From positions 1 through 15,211 of the forward strand of contig DYRE01000014.1 in NCBI GenBank assembly GCA_020718965.1: a stretch of 15,211 nt of DNA, given 5' to 3'. This document shows, one piece after another, positions 14,846 to 15,211 of this stretch (position 1 is the stretch's first letter; the number at the start of each line of letters is the position of its first letter). A program made the position numbers and the translations under genes. Below the pieces are notes generated by a model that saw nothing but the letters and a program-made list of their open reading frames with translations, made no database searches and was not told the DNA's origin. Source of the DNA: Desulfomonile tiedjei. Its GTDB lineage: Bacteria; Desulfobacterota; Desulfomonilia; Desulfomonilales; Desulfomonilaceae.

Positions 14846-15211
14846 CAATCTCTCCTTTGATCTGAAGCCAGTTGACCACATGCCGCAAGAATGTCCCGAC
14901 CGCGTGATTTTCTTACTATGGTCATCAATGATTTTGACATCAGGATGTCCTGAAAGGCGGCGGTCCTTTCTGGAGTAGGGGTTTTAAATTCAGTGGACAT
15001 TTCATCATTGAAAGGAATGAGATTTACCTTGGCGCGGATGGGATTCAGAAGTTTTACAAGCCTTTTTGCTTCAGCGTCCGAATCATTCAACCCTCGTATA
15101 AGGACATACTCTATCGTGATACGATCACGTTTTGGTAGGGGGTAATCTTTAAGCGCGGCCATCAGACTTTCCAGGGGATAAGTGGAGTTCACAGGCATTA
15201 TCCTACTCCTG
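14842..15211 (-). CDS. rlmN: 23S rRNA (adenine-2503-C2) methyltransferase RlmN, C-terminal part
   Basis: RlmN is a radical-SAM enzyme that methylates A2503 of 23S rRNA and A37 of some tRNAs. Only the C-terminal ~122 residues are in the window; the frame is open to the right edge, reading RSRIMPVNSTYPLESL, so the Met at 15198 is internal. Recognised blocks are IMPVNSTYPLE, ITIEYVLIRGLNDSDAEA, KVNLIPFNDE and VRKSRGRDILAACGQLA. The cysteine in AACGQL corresponds to the methyl-carrying catalytic cysteine (C355 in E. coli). The radical-SAM CxxxCxxC cluster motif lies outside the window. The gene is followed by the fusion kinase through a TTGA overlap, so the two are translationally coupled. Confidence 0.95.
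   Translation of the reverse strand, partial: RSRIMPVNSTYPLESLMAALKDYPLPKRDRITIEYVLIRGLNDSDAEAKRLVKLLNPIRAKVNLIPFNDEMSTEFKTPTPERTAAFQDILMSKSLMTIVRKSRGRDILAACGQLASDQRRDC

Noticed and set aside
1..15211. CRISPR array, insertion sequence, integrase or phage module
   Set aside because: No regularly spaced repeats, terminal inverted repeats, transposase/integrase motifs or structural phage genes were seen on either strand.

Overview
The window looks like a chromosomal segment from a Gram-negative, delta-like bacterium (Desulfobacterota or relatives), with moderate to low GC by eye. The lineage is inferred from four things: a stand-alone IMP cyclohydrolase in place of a full-length bifunctional PurH, a long (430 aa) class II aldolase, a prepilin gene, and an aminoglycoside-phosphotransferase-like/P-loop fusion protein next to rlmN. 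No 16S rRNA or other direct taxonomic marker is present. I saw no insertion sequence, integrase, phage gene, CRISPR array, tRNA or rRNA, so this reads as ordinary core chromosome with a few unassigned genes.

Layout, left to right. The 3' end of an unassigned membrane-protein gene (+) converges on a minus-strand pair: a DUF3417-type alpha-glucan phosphorylase (glgP) followed, with an ATGA overlap, by a 584-aa multi-pass membrane protein with GT-C-like architecture. A 441-base gap with no convincing gene holds a perfect 13-bp palindrome and a related half-copy. It separates glgP from a divergent stand-alone response regulator (+). A thiolase gene (+) follows and converges, across two hairpins, on a 69-aa two-helix membrane protein (-). 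That small gene is divergent from dapF (+), and the two share a palindromic AT-rich element that reads as a -10 box on both strands. After dapF come a type IV prepilin-like gene and an ATGA-overlapping single-pass membrane protein. Their promoter region has a palindromic TTGACA element and a leader able to form two mutually exclusive helices. A class II fructose-bisphosphate aldolase (+) then converges on the right-hand minus-strand block.

That block, in transcription order, is: rlmN 3' end (entering from the right edge), the APH-like/P-loop ATPase fusion, a seven-TPR lipoprotein, the split purH (IMP cyclohydrolase only) and purE. The first three are joined by 1-4 base overlaps and look like one transcript. 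A good sigma70-like promoter overlapping the TPR stop codon could start purH-purE separately.

Functionally the window combines storage-glucan breakdown, glycolysis/gluconeogenesis (fba), acyl-CoA chemistry (thiolase), lysine/peptidoglycan precursor synthesis (dapF), purine synthesis (purE, IMP cyclohydrolase), rRNA methylation (rlmN) and a pilin-like surface component. I do not see a clear new multi-gene defence or mobile system. The items most worth a second look are the prepilin/partner pair with its leader, the split purH, the palindromes at 5033-5069, the opposed -10 boxes at 7514-7523, and the phosphorylase/membrane-protein coupling.
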